The translations under genes and the position numbers were made by a program. A DNA stretch of 64,000 nt from contig NZ_LPVZ01000024.1 in NCBI RefSeq assembly GCF_001613795.1, positions 1 through 64,000 on the forward strand, given 5' to 3'. The notes under the pieces are model-generated. The model searched no databases and was not told the origin of the DNA. It saw nothing but the letters and a program-made list of their open reading frames with translations. How positions within the stretch are numbered: position 1 is the first letter of the stretch; every line of letters starts with the position of its first letter. This DNA comes from Thalassospira sp. MCCC 1A01148. GTDB taxonomy: Bacteria > Pseudomonadota > Alphaproteobacteria > Rhodospirillales > Thalassospiraceae. Below, in pieces: positions 8,028-17,687 of this stretch.

Positions 8028-8044
8028 TAAATTCGGAGTGCCTG

Positions 8045-8647
8045 ATGGCTGCGAAAACGCGCGCTGAAAAAATGGAAGAAACCCGCATCAAACTGATTGC
8101 GGCAGGTCGCAAGGCCTTTGCCGAAAAGGGTTTTGCAGATGCATCAATGGATGAGTTGACCGCAACGGCGGGGCTGACACGCGGCGCGCTGTATCACAAT
8201 TTCGGAGACAAACGCGGTTTGCTGGCGGCCGTGGTCGATGAAGTGGATTCAGCCATGGCGCAGACGGCGAAGGAAGCTGGCGATGCTGCGGGTGGTGGCT
8301 GGAACGGATTGATGGCCGAGGGCCGGACATATATCGAATTGGCCCTTGATCCAGAGATCCAGCGCATTGTGCTGCGTGATGGTCCGGCCTTTTTGGGTGA
8401 TCCGTCGCAGTGGCCCAGTCAGAACCGCTGTTTGCAGGCAACAATCAAAACACTGACGGAACTGGCCGATCAGGGGGCGATCAAACCGGTCGATATAGAG
8501 GCGTTGGCAAGATTGCTGAATGGCGTTGCGATGAATGCAGCCCTGTGGGTCGCGGCAAGTGACAATCCGCAAGACACCCTTCGCAAGGCAATTGCCGCGT
8601 TTGAAGTTCTTGCTGCCGGTGCGTTGGTCACGCCTGACAAGAAATGA
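8045..8647 (+). CDS. TetR/AcrR family transcriptional regulator
   Basis: A 200-residue repressor with the TetR N-terminal DNA-binding domain: AFAEKGFADASMDELTATAG then the recognition helix TRGALYHNFGDKRGLLAAV (about residues 20-62). The remaining all-helical part is the ligand/dimerisation domain, of unknown ligand. The length is standard. ATG 8045 is preferred over 8018 because a GGAG lies 8 nt upstream and because 8018 would place the start inside the third operator. Three near-identical palindromes between it and the divergent RidA gene imply autorepression and control of that gene. Confidence 0.92.
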   Translation: MAAKTRAEKMEETRIKLIAAGRKAFAEKGFADASMDELTATAGLTRGALYHNFGDKRGLLAAVVDEVDSAMAQTAKEAGDAAGGGWNGLMAEGRTYIELALDPEIQRIVLRDGPAFLGDPSQWPSQNRCLQATIKTLTELADQGAIKPVDIEALARLLNGVAMNAALWVAASDNPQDTLRKAIAAFEVLAAGALVTPDKK

Positions 8648-8720
8648 CGTCGCCTGACGGCATCATTCATGCAGGGTGTGCCCGGTCACATTCCGTCCCC
8701 TGCCCCGTCATCAAAAAAAG

Positions 8721-9065
8721 TCAGGTTTCGCTGGCGCCTTCAAGATCAAAACCGGCACGGGTCCAGCTTTGAAGACCACCCTTGAGGTTGCTGACGTCGC
8801 AATCAACGTGCTGCAGCACAGCGTTGGCCGCCCCGAAGGAACGCTGACCGACTGAACAGACAAAGACCAGATCGGTGTCACTTTCATCGGTAAGATCAAC
8901 AAGGGCCGGGATATCGAAGTTTGACGTCGGGATGTTGATCGCGGTTTCAATATGGCCAGTTGCGAATTCTTCGGGTTCGCGAACATCAATGACTGTGACG
9001 GCCTCTTCGCCGATCAGGCGATCAAGCTCATGCGGTTCGATAAACTGTACGGTTTCGTCGCTCAT
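8721..9065 (-). CDS. Single-domain rhodanese (sulfurtransferase)
   Basis: A 114-residue rhodanese domain. DVREPEEFATGHIETAINIP (about 27-46) is the family N-terminal signature. The active-site loop is C70-SVGQRS, with the persulfide-carrying cysteine and the closing Arg/Ser. Such proteins move sulfane sulfur among thiols or act in cyanide or sulfide handling, and the loop sequence resembles GlpE/PspE-like single-domain enzymes. ATG 9065 fits the domain start; the open frame continues to 9194 with non-family residues. It is isolated between TetR and a long gene-free region. Confidence 0.88.
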   Translation of the reverse strand: MSDETVQFIEPHELDRLIGEEAVTVIDVREPEEFATGHIETAINIPTSNFDIPALVDLTDESDTDLVFVCSVGQRSFGAANAVLQHVDCDVSNLKGGLQSWTRAGFDLEGASET

Positions 9066-9667
9066 TGTGATGTCCTTCGGGGCCGGATCCTGTCTGCCCG
9101 TGATAGCGCCGGGCGCGCCCATTACGCAAATGCAAAATATTTTTGGCTTTGGCCTTGGATCAAAAAGCGGCACCAAAGCTGGACTGGTGGTCACTTACAT
9201 GTGAACAGGGCCACATAATTTTACGGTGTTCGACGGAAGTATCGTCTTGCGAAATCAGTTCCTTATTCCCACGTCTGAATAACAGGGCAATTTGCCTTGG
9301 CAGGCTCAAAGGTCACTTTGATGTTCGTTCGACAGAAGCCTGCCCCGACCAGTTCAGTGTCGGTATATCGGTCGCCGCAACGGGGCCCAAAAAAGTCTGA
9401 TCAAGACTGCAAAACGGCGTAATGGCCGCAACTGCACAATCAAATTTTCAAAGCTTGGCATGTTCCGCCAGAGATTAACCGTGAACGCCTTTTATTAAAA
9501 CATGACCGTCTGGCGGACTCCCTTCACAGGAGACTTGCCGACGCCACAAAAACAAGGCCGGGCATATCGTGCCCCCTACAAGACAGAACGCATCAATGCG
9601 CAAGAACAGGAATGAAACCGGAAACGTAAGTTTGACAGTGCGATAACGTTTGAAAGGAGACCGCGCC
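9066..9667. other. Gene-free region upstream of prkA
   Basis: No convincing gene. The stretch holds the prkA promoter region and an inverted repeat TCCGCCAGA (9464-9472) / TCTGGCGGA (9509-9517), perfect over 9 bp with a 36-nt spacer. An alternating T/A-rich tract lies between the arms. An AAAGGAG ribosome site at about 9653 precedes the prkA ATG. Confidence 0.5.
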
Positions 9668-11614
9668 ATGGCTGAAGACCAGGATATCTTCGAGCTGTAT
9701 GCGGAAGGCTATGACGGAAAGCAGGAAACTGAACTGACCATCCGCGACTACCTTAATCTGTGTCGCGAAGACCCGACTGCCTATGCCTCTGCTGCTGAAC
9801 GCATGATCACCGCGATCGGCGAGCCTGAACTGATCGACACCTCGACAGATTCCCGACTTGGCCGCATCTTTCTGAACCGGACCATTAAACGCTATCCGGC
9901 TTTCGCCGACTTCTTTGGCATGGAAGAAACCATCGAACGCATTGTCGGCTTCTTCAAATACGCCGCCCAAGGCCTTGAGGAACGCAAACAGGTTCTTTAT
10001 CTGCTGGGCCCGGTTGGCGGGGGCAAAAGTTCACTTGCCGAACGGCTCAAGGAGCTGATGGAACGTGAACCGATTTACGTGCTCAAGGCGGGCGATGAAA
10101 TCAGCCCGGTGTTTGAAAGCCCGCTTGGCCTGTTTAACCCGGCCAAAATGGGCGACGCCATCGAGGATAAATACGGCATCCCCAAACGCCGCCTGACCGG
10201 TTTGATGTCCCCATGGGCGGTCAAGCGCCTTGATGAATTTGGCGGGGACCTGACCAAGTTTTCGGTCGTTAAACTGATCCCGTCGCGCCTGCGTCAGATC
10301 GCGATTGCCAAAACCGAACCGGGTGATGAGAACAACCAGGATATCTCGTCGCTGGTTGGTAAGGTTGATATCCGCAAGCTGGAATATTTCAGCCAGAACG
10401 ACCCGGATGCCTATAGCTATTCCGGGGGCTTGAACCGCGCCAATCAGGGCATTCTTGAATTTGTCGAGATGTTCAAGGCCCCGATCAAGATGCTGCATCC
10501 GTTGCTTACCGCCACCCAGGAAAGCAACTATATCGGCACGGAAAACCTCGGCGCCATCCCGTTCCAGGGGCTGATCCTTGCGCACTCGAACGAGGCAGAG
10601 TGGCAAACATTCAAGGCCAACAAGAACAACGAAGCCTTCATTGACCGTATTTCAGTGATCAAGGTGCCTTATTGCCTACGGGTGACCGAAGAAACCATGA
10701 TTTACGACAAGCTGTTGCAAGGATCGGAGCTTGAACATGGTTCCTGTGCGCCGGGCACGCTTAAGATGCTGGCACAGTTTTCGGTACTGTCACGCCTGCA
10801 GGAGCATGAAAACTCCAACCTGTATTCCAAGATGCGGGTTTATGACGGCGAGACGTTGAAGGATGTCGATCCCAAAGCCAAATCCATGCAGGAATACCGC
10901 GATACGGCCGGTGTTGATGAGGGCATGGACGGGATTTCGACCCGCTTTGCCTTCAAGGTTCTGTCGGAAACCTTTAACCATGACACGCACGAAGTTGCCG
11001 CCGACCCGGTGCATCTGATGTATGTGCTGGAACAGGCGATCCGGCGTGAACAATACCCCGAAGAACGCGAAAAGGCCTATATGGACTTCATCAAGTCCGA
11101 ACTGGCACCGCGCTATGCCGAATTTATCGGGGCGGAAATCCAGAAGGCGTATCTCGAAAGCTATTCCGATTACGGTCAGAACCTGTTTGATCGCTACGTT
11201 GCCTATGCCGATGCGTGGATCGAGGATCAGGACTTCAAGGACCCCGATACCGGTCAGCTTCTGGATCGCAAGATCATTGATCAGGAACTGTCAAAAATCG
11301 AGAAACCGGCAGGCATCGCCAATCCCAAGGACTTCCGTAACGAGGTCGTCAAGTTTGCCCTGCGTGCACGCGCCAATAACAAGGGCAAGAACCCGTCCTG
11401 GACGTCCTATGAGAAACTGCGCGAAGTGATTGAAAAACGCATGTTCAGTCAGGTCGAGGACCTGCTGCCGGTGATTTCGTTCGGCTCGAAGAAAGACAGC
11501 GAGACCGAGAAGAAACACAACGAGTTCGTAAAACGCATGATTGATCGCAAATATACCGAGCGTCAGACTCGCCGTCTGGTCGAATGGTACATGCGCGTCA
11601 ATAAGGCCGGTTAA
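9668..11614 (+). CDS. prkA: PrkA family serine protein kinase (YeaG)
   Basis: A 648-residue AAA-type ATPase/protein kinase. The PrkA AAA domain carries a P-loop GPVGGGKS at 114-121; the C-terminal part resembles the PrkA kinase region. In enterobacteria YeaG is a general-stress, RpoS-dependent protein linked to nitrogen starvation survival. An AAAGGAG site lies just before ATG 9668; an alternative TTG at 9650 would overlap that site. It heads the conserved prkA-yeaH-spoVR operon, here separated from yeaH by a 174-nt spacer with two strong hairpins. Confidence 0.95.
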   Translation: MAEDQDIFELYAEGYDGKQETELTIRDYLNLCREDPTAYASAAERMITAIGEPELIDTSTDSRLGRIFLNRTIKRYPAFADFFGMEETIERIVGFFKYAAQGLEERKQVLYLLGPVGGGKSSLAERLKELMEREPIYVLKAGDEISPVFESPLGLFNPAKMGDAIEDKYGIPKRRLTGLMSPWAVKRLDEFGGDLTKFSVVKLIPSRLRQIAIAKTEPGDENNQDISSLVGKVDIRKLEYFSQNDPDAYSYSGGLNRANQGILEFVEMFKAPIKMLHPLLTATQESNYIGTENLGAIPFQGLILAHSNEAEWQTFKANKNNEAFIDRISVIKVPYCLRVTEETMIYDKLLQGSELEHGSCAPGTLKMLAQFSVLSRLQEHENSNLYSKMRVYDGETLKDVDPKAKSMQEYRDTAGVDEGMDGISTRFAFKVLSETFNHDTHEVAADPVHLMYVLEQAIRREQYPEEREKAYMDFIKSELAPRYAEFIGAEIQKAYLESYSDYGQNLFDRYVAYADAWIEDQDFKDPDTGQLLDRKIIDQELSKIEKPAGIANPKDFRNEVVKFALRARANNKGKNPSWTSYEKLREVIEKRMFSQVEDLLPVISFGSKKDSETEKKHNEFVKRMIDRKYTERQTRRLVEWYMRVNKAG

Positions 11615-11639
11615 GCTCCCCCCTTGTCTTTCCGGCCCG

Positions 11640-11726
11640 ACCGGGCGGGCTTGTCCCTTGTCCGCCCGGTTGCTTCTTCGCCGCAGGATGTGGCTTTGGC
11701 CCATCACCCGATGTCACATCCTGCGG
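11640..11726 (+). promoter_or_regulatory. Two tandem intercistronic hairpins between prkA and yeaH
   Basis: First hairpin: ACCGGGCGG (11640-11648) with CCGCCCGGT (11662-11670), 9 perfect bp. Second: CCGCAGGATGTG (11681-11692) with CACATCCTGCGG (11715-11726), 12 perfect bp. Neither is followed by a T-run, so they look like RNA-processing or 3'-end-protecting structures within the operon rather than terminators. Confidence 0.75.
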
Positions 11727-11788
11727 ACATTCAAGGCGACAACGATCTGCACAACGCGCCTTTGAACCGTGCAAGGATGTGACTGCCC

Positions 11789-13126
11789 ATGCTTTATATT
11801 GTTGACCGTCGCAAGAACCCGACCGGCAAGAGCCTTGGCAACCGGCAACGTTTCATGCGTCGTGCCAAGGCCCAGATCAAAAAGGCGGTTGAGAACACCA
11901 TCCGATCGCGTGGCATTACCGATATCAGCAGCGGCGATCAAATCACCATCCCCGGCAAAACGTTAAAGGAACCGGGTTTTCACCACATGGGACGTGGGGG
12001 CAACCGCAACTATGTCCTGCCGGGCAACAAGAAGTTTGTGCAGGGTGATCGCATTGCCCGACCGCAAGGCGGCGATAGCGGTTCTGGCGGATCACAAGCC
12101 AGCCCCGATGGTGAAGGCGAGGATGAATTCCAGTTCACCCTTACCCGTGACGAGTTCCTTGATATCTTCTTTGAAGACCTGGAACTGCCCGATCTTCTGA
12201 AAAAGAGCCTGAAGCAGACCACCGCGTTTCGAAATGCGCGCGCGGGCTTTTCGGTTGAGGGCACACCATCGAACCTTAGCCTTGTGCGCACAATGCGCAA
12301 TTCACTGGCACGGCGCATTGGGTTGCGTCGCCCGAAAACGGCCGAGGTACGCGAGCTTGAAGAAAAGATCGCCGCCCTTCAGGTCAAGGCGGAAAAGCGC
12401 CCGAATGGCAAGTTGACCAAATCGGATGACGAAACGCTTCATACCCTGTTGGCCGATCTTGAAGAGGCCAAACGCCGGATGAAGGCGATCCCGTTCATTG
12501 ATCCGATTGATACCCGCTATAACCAGTTTCAACAGATCCCCGATCCCAATACACAAGCGGTGATGTTCTGCTTGATGGATGTGTCGGGCTCAATGTCGGA
12601 GCAAATGAAGGAACTGGCCAAGCGGTTCTTCATGTTGCTTCACCTGTTCCTGCATCGCAAATACGAACATGTCGACGTGGTCTTTATCCGCCACACATCG
12701 CGCGCGGCCGAGGTTGACGAAGAAACGTTCTTTTATTCGCGCGAAACCGGCGGGACGATTGTTTCCACCGCGTTAGAGGAAATGAAAAAGGTTCTGGCAG
12801 ACCGTTATCCCACCGATCAGTGGAACATCTATGCCGCGCAGGCATCAGACGGGGATAACTATTCCAATGACGGGGCGAAATGCACCGCCCTTCTGGCAGA
12901 GGACCTTTTGCCCAAATGCCAGTATTACGCCTATATCGAAATCACCGACGAGCGCGAGGCCGAGATTTTTGCCGCCGCCGAAGGTGAAACAGCGCTTTGG
13001 AAAGCCTATGCGCCGCTGGCGGCAACCCATCCGCAATTTGCGCTGAAACGGGTCACGAAAGCCGCCGATATCTTCCCGGTCTTCAGGGAATTGTTTGCCA
13101 AAAACCGTGCGGAGGCGACGCGATGA
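11789..13126 (+). CDS. yeaH: YeaH/YhbH family protein (DUF444, VWA-like)
   Basis: A 445-residue cytoplasmic protein of the DUF444 family, the constant partner of PrkA. The N-terminal half is basic and glycine-rich (GDQITIPGKTLKEPGFHHMG, about residues 50-70). The C-terminal half is a von Willebrand A-like domain with the metal-site motif DVSGSM at 264-269. It is presumed to act with PrkA and SpoVR in starvation or sporulation-like stress signalling, but its biochemistry is unknown. Its stop codon overlaps the spoVR start (ATGA), indicating translational coupling. Confidence 0.94.
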   Translation: MLYIVDRRKNPTGKSLGNRQRFMRRAKAQIKKAVENTIRSRGITDISSGDQITIPGKTLKEPGFHHMGRGGNRNYVLPGNKKFVQGDRIARPQGGDSGSGGSQASPDGEGEDEFQFTLTRDEFLDIFFEDLELPDLLKKSLKQTTAFRNARAGFSVEGTPSNLSLVRTMRNSLARRIGLRRPKTAEVRELEEKIAALQVKAEKRPNGKLTKSDDETLHTLLADLEEAKRRMKAIPFIDPIDTRYNQFQQIPDPNTQAVMFCLMDVSGSMSEQMKELAKRFFMLLHLFLHRKYEHVDVVFIRHTSRAAEVDEETFFYSRETGGTIVSTALEEMKKVLADRYPTDQWNIYAAQASDGDNYSNDGAKCTALLAEDLLPKCQYYAYIEITDEREAEIFAAAEGETALWKAYAPLAATHPQFALKRVTKAADIFPVFRELFAKNRAEATR

Positions 13127-14694
13127 GCAGCAAGACCAAATCCGCCGACAAACTGCTTTTCACCAGTGCCGACTGGGACTTTGGGACACTCAAAGCCACA
13201 TATGACGCGATTGAGGATATCGCGCTGAATGAGCTTAAGCTTGATGTCTATCCCAATCAGATCGAGGTGATCACGTCCGAGCAGATGCTCGATGCCTATT
13301 CATCGATCGGTATGCCGTTGATGTATCACCACTGGTCATTTGGCAAACGCTTCGTGCGCGATGATGTCATGTATCGCAAGGGCTATCAGGGGCTGGCCTA
13401 TGAGATCGTGATCAATTCCAACCCCTGCATTTCCTATGTGATGGAAGAAAACACCATCGTCATGCAGGCGCTGGTGATGGCGCATGCAGCATTCGGGCAT
13501 AATCATTTTTTCAAGAACAATTACCTGTTCAAGCAATGGACAGATGCCGAAGGCATTCTTGACTATCTGCAATTCGCCAAAAGCTATATCGCCAAGTGCG
13601 AGGACCGCCATGGCTTTGACGCGGTTGAACGGGTCCTGGATGCCGCGCACGCCCTGATGGAACAGGGGGTCAATCGTTATTCCCGACCAGAAAAACCCAA
13701 CCTTGCCGCCGAGCTTGAGCGTGAACGCGAACGCGCCAAGTATGAGGACGAGACCTATAACGATCTTTGGCGGACCCTGCCCCAACCGGATCAGGGCGAT
13801 CAGGACATGGATGAACTCAAACGCAAAATGCGCGTTGAGGAACGCCGTGCGCAGTTCGGTTTGCCAGAGGAAAACCTGCTTTATTTCCTTGAAAAGAACG
13901 CCCCGACTTTGCAAGCGTGGGAACGCGAGATTTTGCGTATCGTGCGGAATATCGGGCAGTATTTCTATCCGCAGAAACAGACCAAGATGATGAATGAAGG
14001 CTGTGCGTGTTATGTTCACTACGCCATCATGAACAGTCTGTATGACAAGGGCCTGATTTCCGAAGGGGCGATGATGGAATTCATCGATTACCATTCACGC
14101 GTGGTGTTTCAGGCCGAATATGATGATCAGCGTTATTCAGGGTTCAACCCCTATGCGCTTGGCTTTGCCATGATGCAGGACATTCATCGCATCTGTGTCG
14201 ACCCGACCGAGGAAGACCGTGCATGGTTCCCCGACATTGCCGGCAATAACGAACCGGTCGAGACGCTCAAGGAAGCATGGGCGCATTACCGCGATGAAAG
14301 CTTCATCCTGCAATTCCTGTCACCCAAGCTGATGCGCGACATGCGGATGTTCATGATCGATGATCAAAGCACGTCACCGCATCTTGAGGTCGCCGCGATC
14401 CATGACGACAACGGCTATCGCAAAGTGCGCCGGTCACTTGCCCGCATGCACGACGTTTCAGTCCGCGAACCGGACATGCAGGTGGTTGATGTCGACATCC
14501 GTGGCAACCGGCAGCTTTACATCCAGCACACCGAACATGAAGGCATCCGGCTTGAAAAGTCCGAAGCGGAAATGACGCTGGGCTATATCGGGCAGTTGTG
14601 GGGGTATGGTGTAACGCTGCAATCTGTCGATTATCAGAGCGGCGAAATCCTGCATGAGACGACTTACACGCCTGATGATTTGACGTCGGCTTGA
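13123..14694 (+). CDS. spoVR: SpoVR family protein (YcgB)
   Basis: A 523-residue protein of the SpoVR/YcgB family, third member of the prkA-yeaH-spoVR operon. Family landmarks seen are QIEVITSEQMLDAYSSIGMP and YHHWSFGKRF near the N-terminus, MAHAAFGHNHFFKNN with clustered His residues, and NEGCACYVHYAIMN in the middle. SpoVR was first described for Bacillus spore cortex formation, but in Gram-negatives it is a stress protein of unknown activity. ATG 13123 overlaps the yeaH stop by 4 nt; the frame remains open further upstream inside yeaH and that extension is rejected. Confidence 0.94.
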   Translation: MSSKTKSADKLLFTSADWDFGTLKATYDAIEDIALNELKLDVYPNQIEVITSEQMLDAYSSIGMPLMYHHWSFGKRFVRDDVMYRKGYQGLAYEIVINSNPCISYVMEENTIVMQALVMAHAAFGHNHFFKNNYLFKQWTDAEGILDYLQFAKSYIAKCEDRHGFDAVERVLDAAHALMEQGVNRYSRPEKPNLAAELERERERAKYEDETYNDLWRTLPQPDQGDQDMDELKRKMRVEERRAQFGLPEENLLYFLEKNAPTLQAWEREILRIVRNIGQYFYPQKQTKMMNEGCACYVHYAIMNSLYDKGLISEGAMMEFIDYHSRVVFQAEYDDQRYSGFNPYALGFAMMQDIHRICVDPTEEDRAWFPDIAGNNEPVETLKEAWAHYRDESFILQFLSPKLMRDMRMFMIDDQSTSPHLEVAAIHDDNGYRKVRRSLARMHDVSVREPDMQVVDVDIRGNRQLYIQHTEHEGIRLEKSEAEMTLGYIGQLWGYGVTLQSVDYQSGEILHETTYTPDDLTSA

Positions 14695-14783
14695 TCAGGC
14701 AGCGACACCAAAACACATATGCAGATTTTTCATTTCCGAGGTGGAATAATCTTATTTGGATCAGGCAATGAACCTTAACAGGG

Positions 14784-15647
14784 TCAATTCCCGGGCCAGT
14801 ATCGGTAGATATTGGCGCTGTTGCCATCCGTCATTTCCGGGTTATCCAGATCAATGATTTGCAAGTCTGGATGTTCTTTCAGGAACCGGAGTGCATAACC
14901 AATCCCGGGATGCTCCTGAAAAGACCTGTCTATCGCCCCATCCTGTGTTGCGGCATGAAATCCTTGTTCGATCAAGTCATGAACGGGTTTGCTGTCCTTG
15001 CGAACATAAAAATAGAAATCGTACGGATAGCGCAGCAGCAATTTCGGATAGACGACAAGGTTATGCTGCCTCAACATCCTTTGGACATTTTCTGTTCCGA
15101 GTTCATGGATTGCCAGATGCATTACGTCGAACCGGCGCATTTCGAGCATGCCATAAAGGCTAGGTCCCGGCCCTTCCACAACACACAAATCCGCCTGTTT
15201 GAGGATAAGGGTATCAACCCAGGAGTGACCGGAACCGATACAGATATCTTTCAGGAGCTCAAGGCTTTCAACACGATCAAATTCTTCGACCATGTCAGCA
15301 CGGGTGATCAACAAACGATAGCCCTGCAAACCCTTGGTCAAGGGATAATCGATCTGAAGCAGGTGGCGTTCGGCATATCGGTTATATCCGGCAAGGGCCA
15401 CATCGACCTGACCTTCGTCAAGCATGGCAAGCCCCCGTTTTTGAGACAAGCGATCCGCGTGGATGATTTCCAGTCTGTGATCCCCCGGCGCGTATTGCAA
15501 CGCCAGTTCGAGCAAGTCTACCTGAAGGGCAAAGTGCGTCTCGCTACCGGTCGGGAGCGGCAACTTGAATGTGTCAGCATACAGGGGCGTGGCCAGTATG
15601 AAGGGAAGAATGGCCAAGCCGCACAAACATCTGAAAAAAGAAAACAT
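14784..15647 (-). CDS. Periplasmic solute-binding-like protein (SBP_bac_3 type), orphan
   Basis: A 287-residue protein with a signal peptide (residues 1-24, ending PLYA before DTF). The body resembles family-3 periplasmic binding proteins: two lobes, with GLAMLDEGQVDVALAGYN typical of the first-lobe strand after the hinge and a VYPKLLLRYPYDFYFYVRK return strand. There is no permease or ATPase gene nearby, so it could be an orphan receptor or sensor-type protein rather than part of a transporter. Ligand unknown. It is divergent from znuA and may share the intergenic region, but the Zur box is nearer znuA. Confidence 0.6.
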   Translation of the reverse strand: MFSFFRCLCGLAILPFILATPLYADTFKLPLPTGSETHFALQVDLLELALQYAPGDHRLEIIHADRLSQKRGLAMLDEGQVDVALAGYNRYAERHLLQIDYPLTKGLQGYRLLITRADMVEEFDRVESLELLKDICIGSGHSWVDTLILKQADLCVVEGPGPSLYGMLEMRRFDVMHLAIHELGTENVQRMLRQHNLVVYPKLLLRYPYDFYFYVRKDSKPVHDLIEQGFHAATQDGAIDRSFQEHPGIGYALRFLKEHPDLQIIDLDNPEMTDGNSANIYRYWPGN

Positions 15648-15836
15648 TACGCTCGCAACTATTCCCCGAAGTTTTAGAAACTTACCTTTGCTAAGTCAGG
15701 TGGGGATTGCCACGTTTGGAAACACCCCTTGTGGTCAGTTCGGATCGTAAAAAACGCATCAATCACAATTGATTCGACCCAAATGACAGATCACTGGCGA
15801 TCATTTTTCCCGATCCTCCGTAATTCTTCTTGACCA

Positions 15837-15860
15837 TTTGTTATGTTATATCATAACAAA
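15837..15860 (+). promoter_or_regulatory. Zur box at the znuA promoter
   Basis: TTTGTTATG (15837-15845) and CATAACAAA (15852-15860) are perfect 9-bp arms around TTATAT, matching the known Zur consensus of the GTTATnnnATAAC type. A TTGACC -35-like element lies at 15830-15835, so the box covers the spacer and -10 region of a promoter 42 nt upstream of znuA. Confidence 0.88.
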
Positions 15861-15901
15861 GCATATCAAAGATCCAACACTCCTCAAAGCGGACCAGCCA
15901 C

Positions 15902-17032
15902 ATGCCTTCCTTGTACCCAGCCCTTCGTCGAATTCTGCTAGCAGCCCCGATCATTGTTGCCGCTCCGCTGTCGGCCACCGCCCATGGGGACGATGCCCCG
16001 AAAGTTGTGACCTCCATCAAACCGATTCATGGCATCACGAGCGCCATCATGAAGGATATCGGCGAACCGGTACTGCTGATTGACGGGGCATCTTCGCCGC
16101 ACACCTATGCTTTGCGCCCCAGCGAAGCACGCGCGCTAAGTGACGCCGATCTGGTGATCTATGTGTCGCACGCGCTTGAAGGTTTTCTCGAAAAGCCGCT
16201 TCAGAGCCTTTCGGGGCACAGCCATCAACTTGAATTGGTTTCGCTGAGGGAACTGGCACTGCGTGACATGCGTGAAGGCGGTACATGGGAAGGCCATATG
16301 CATGATCATGACGGTGATACGCATGAAGAACATGCGGACCATGATGATCATGACGATCACGACGAGATCGCTCATGACGATGACCATGGTCACGGCCACG
16401 AAGCCGAACATGAGCACGAAGAGCATGAGAATGAAGAGCATGCGCATGCCCCTGCGCCAGAGCATGCCGAACATGATGACCATCACGAAGTCGACCACCA
16501 TGAACATGAAAGCGTAGACCCGCATATCTGGATGAACCCGGCCAATGGCGCAACCATTGCAATTGCCATTGCCGATGAACTGGCCGAGATCGACCCGGAA
16601 CATGCCGACGACTATCGCGCCAACCTGCAGACATTACTTGCAAGCCTTTCAAACCTTGGTAATGATCTTGAGGCTAAGGTTGCACCGGTCCGGGACAAAC
16701 CTTATGTCGTGTTCCATGATGCGTATCAGTATCTGGAAGCCGGCTTTGGTTTGAATGCCGTCGGATCGATTACTGTTTCGCCAGATCAGAAGCCCGGAGC
16801 CAAACGCCTTCATGAAATCGAAGACAAAATCAAAGATACCGGCGCTGTGTGCATTTTTGCCGAACCGCAGTTCCGCCCGGCCATTGTTCAGGCCGTTGTC
16901 TCGGATACTGGCATCCGGACCGGCACGCTCGATCCGCTTGGCTCTGACATTCCTGCTGGACCAAACGCCTATCAGGACATTCTGGCACAAAATGTCGACG
17001 CCCTTGTCGATTGCCTTGGTAACGGTTCGTAA
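15902..17032 (+). CDS. znuA: Zinc ABC transporter substrate-binding protein ZnuA
   Basis: A 376-residue periplasmic zinc-binding protein of the cluster A-I family. Signal peptide 1-27 (cleavage after ATA). The three zinc-ligand histidines fall at H67 (SSPHTYALRPS), H208 (VDPHIWMNP) and H272 (YVVFHDAY), with the last acidic ligand in LDPLGSD. A long His/Asp/Glu-rich loop at 132-202 is typical of ZnuA and is thought to collect or buffer zinc. A textbook Zur box precedes it. The cognate ABC genes znuB and znuC are not in this window; instead a DUF1007 gene and a NicO permease gene follow, overlapping. Confidence 0.94.
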   Translation: MPSLYPALRRILLAAPIIVAAPLSATAHGDDAPKVVTSIKPIHGITSAIMKDIGEPVLLIDGASSPHTYALRPSEARALSDADLVIYVSHALEGFLEKPLQSLSGHSHQLELVSLRELALRDMREGGTWEGHMHDHDGDTHEEHADHDDHDDHDEIAHDDDHGHGHEAEHEHEEHENEEHAHAPAPEHAEHDDHHEVDHHEHESVDPHIWMNPANGATIAIAIADELAEIDPEHADDYRANLQTLLASLSNLGNDLEAKVAPVRDKPYVVFHDAYQYLEAGFGLNAVGSITVSPDQKPGAKRLHEIEDKIKDTGAVCIFAEPQFRPAIVQAVVSDTGIRTGTLDPLGSDIPAGPNAYQDILAQNVDALVDCLGNGS

Positions 17033-17687
17033 GCCAGCTTCAATGACGATGGTTGCCGGCATGACCATGCTGGCAACCGCCCCTTCGGCATTTGCGCATC
17101 CCCATGTATGGATCGACGCGAATGCCGAATTCGTTTTTGAGGATGACAAGATCACCGCCATTCATGTGCGCTGGTTGTTTGACGACCTGTTTAGCATGGC
17201 CGTGATTGACGAGTTCGACCAGAACCATGACACGCGGTTCTTTGGCGATGAAAACACCGCCGTGCGTGACAATGCCTTTGCCGCCCTTGCAGAGTTTTCG
17301 TGGCTGACCCATTTGCGTCGCAACGAGGAACTTGTGTCCTTTGCTGGCGCAACCGATTTCCAGGCAGATATCACCGATGATCGCCGGGTAAGTTATGACT
17401 TCAAACTGACCCTTGAAACACCGCTTGACCCGATGAAGGATGCCATCAGTCTGTCGGTCTATGATGCCGAATATTATATTGATGTCGCCTACACTCAGGT
17501 CGATCCCGTGCTGTTTTCGGGGACAAAGAGCCTGTCCTGTCATTTCGAGATGAGCGAAGATGAAAAGAACCGCATCTATTTTGACCTTGTCGCGCCGGTC
17601 CGTGCCGATGTTATTTGCGCGACCAAGGTGGCAGATGGCGGCAGTTCTGGCGGCCTTGCTCCTGGCGATTTCGTTCTCGTCGAGTAA
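16992..17687 (+). CDS. DUF1007 family periplasmic protein
   Basis: A 231-residue secreted protein; the mature part begins HPHVWIDANAEFVFEDD, the DUF1007 hallmark (HPHVW with two possible metal-binding His). The function is unknown, but DUF1007 genes are regularly paired with NicO-type metal permeases. The start is uncertain. ATG 16992 lies inside znuA and gives a signal peptide with a basic RKPAS n-region; ATG 17043 gives 214 residues but a signal without positive charge; TTG 17016 is a third option. The gene overlaps both znuA (upstream) and the NicO gene (downstream), so the three are one transcription unit under the Zur box. Confidence 0.85.
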   Translation: MSTPLSIALVTVRKPASMTMVAGMTMLATAPSAFAHPHVWIDANAEFVFEDDKITAIHVRWLFDDLFSMAVIDEFDQNHDTRFFGDENTAVRDNAFAALAEFSWLTHLRRNEELVSFAGATDFQADITDDRRVSYDFKLTLETPLDPMKDAISLSVYDAEYYIDVAYTQVDPVLFSGTKSLSCHFEMSEDEKNRIYFDLVAPVRADVICATKVADGGSSGGLAPGDFVLVE

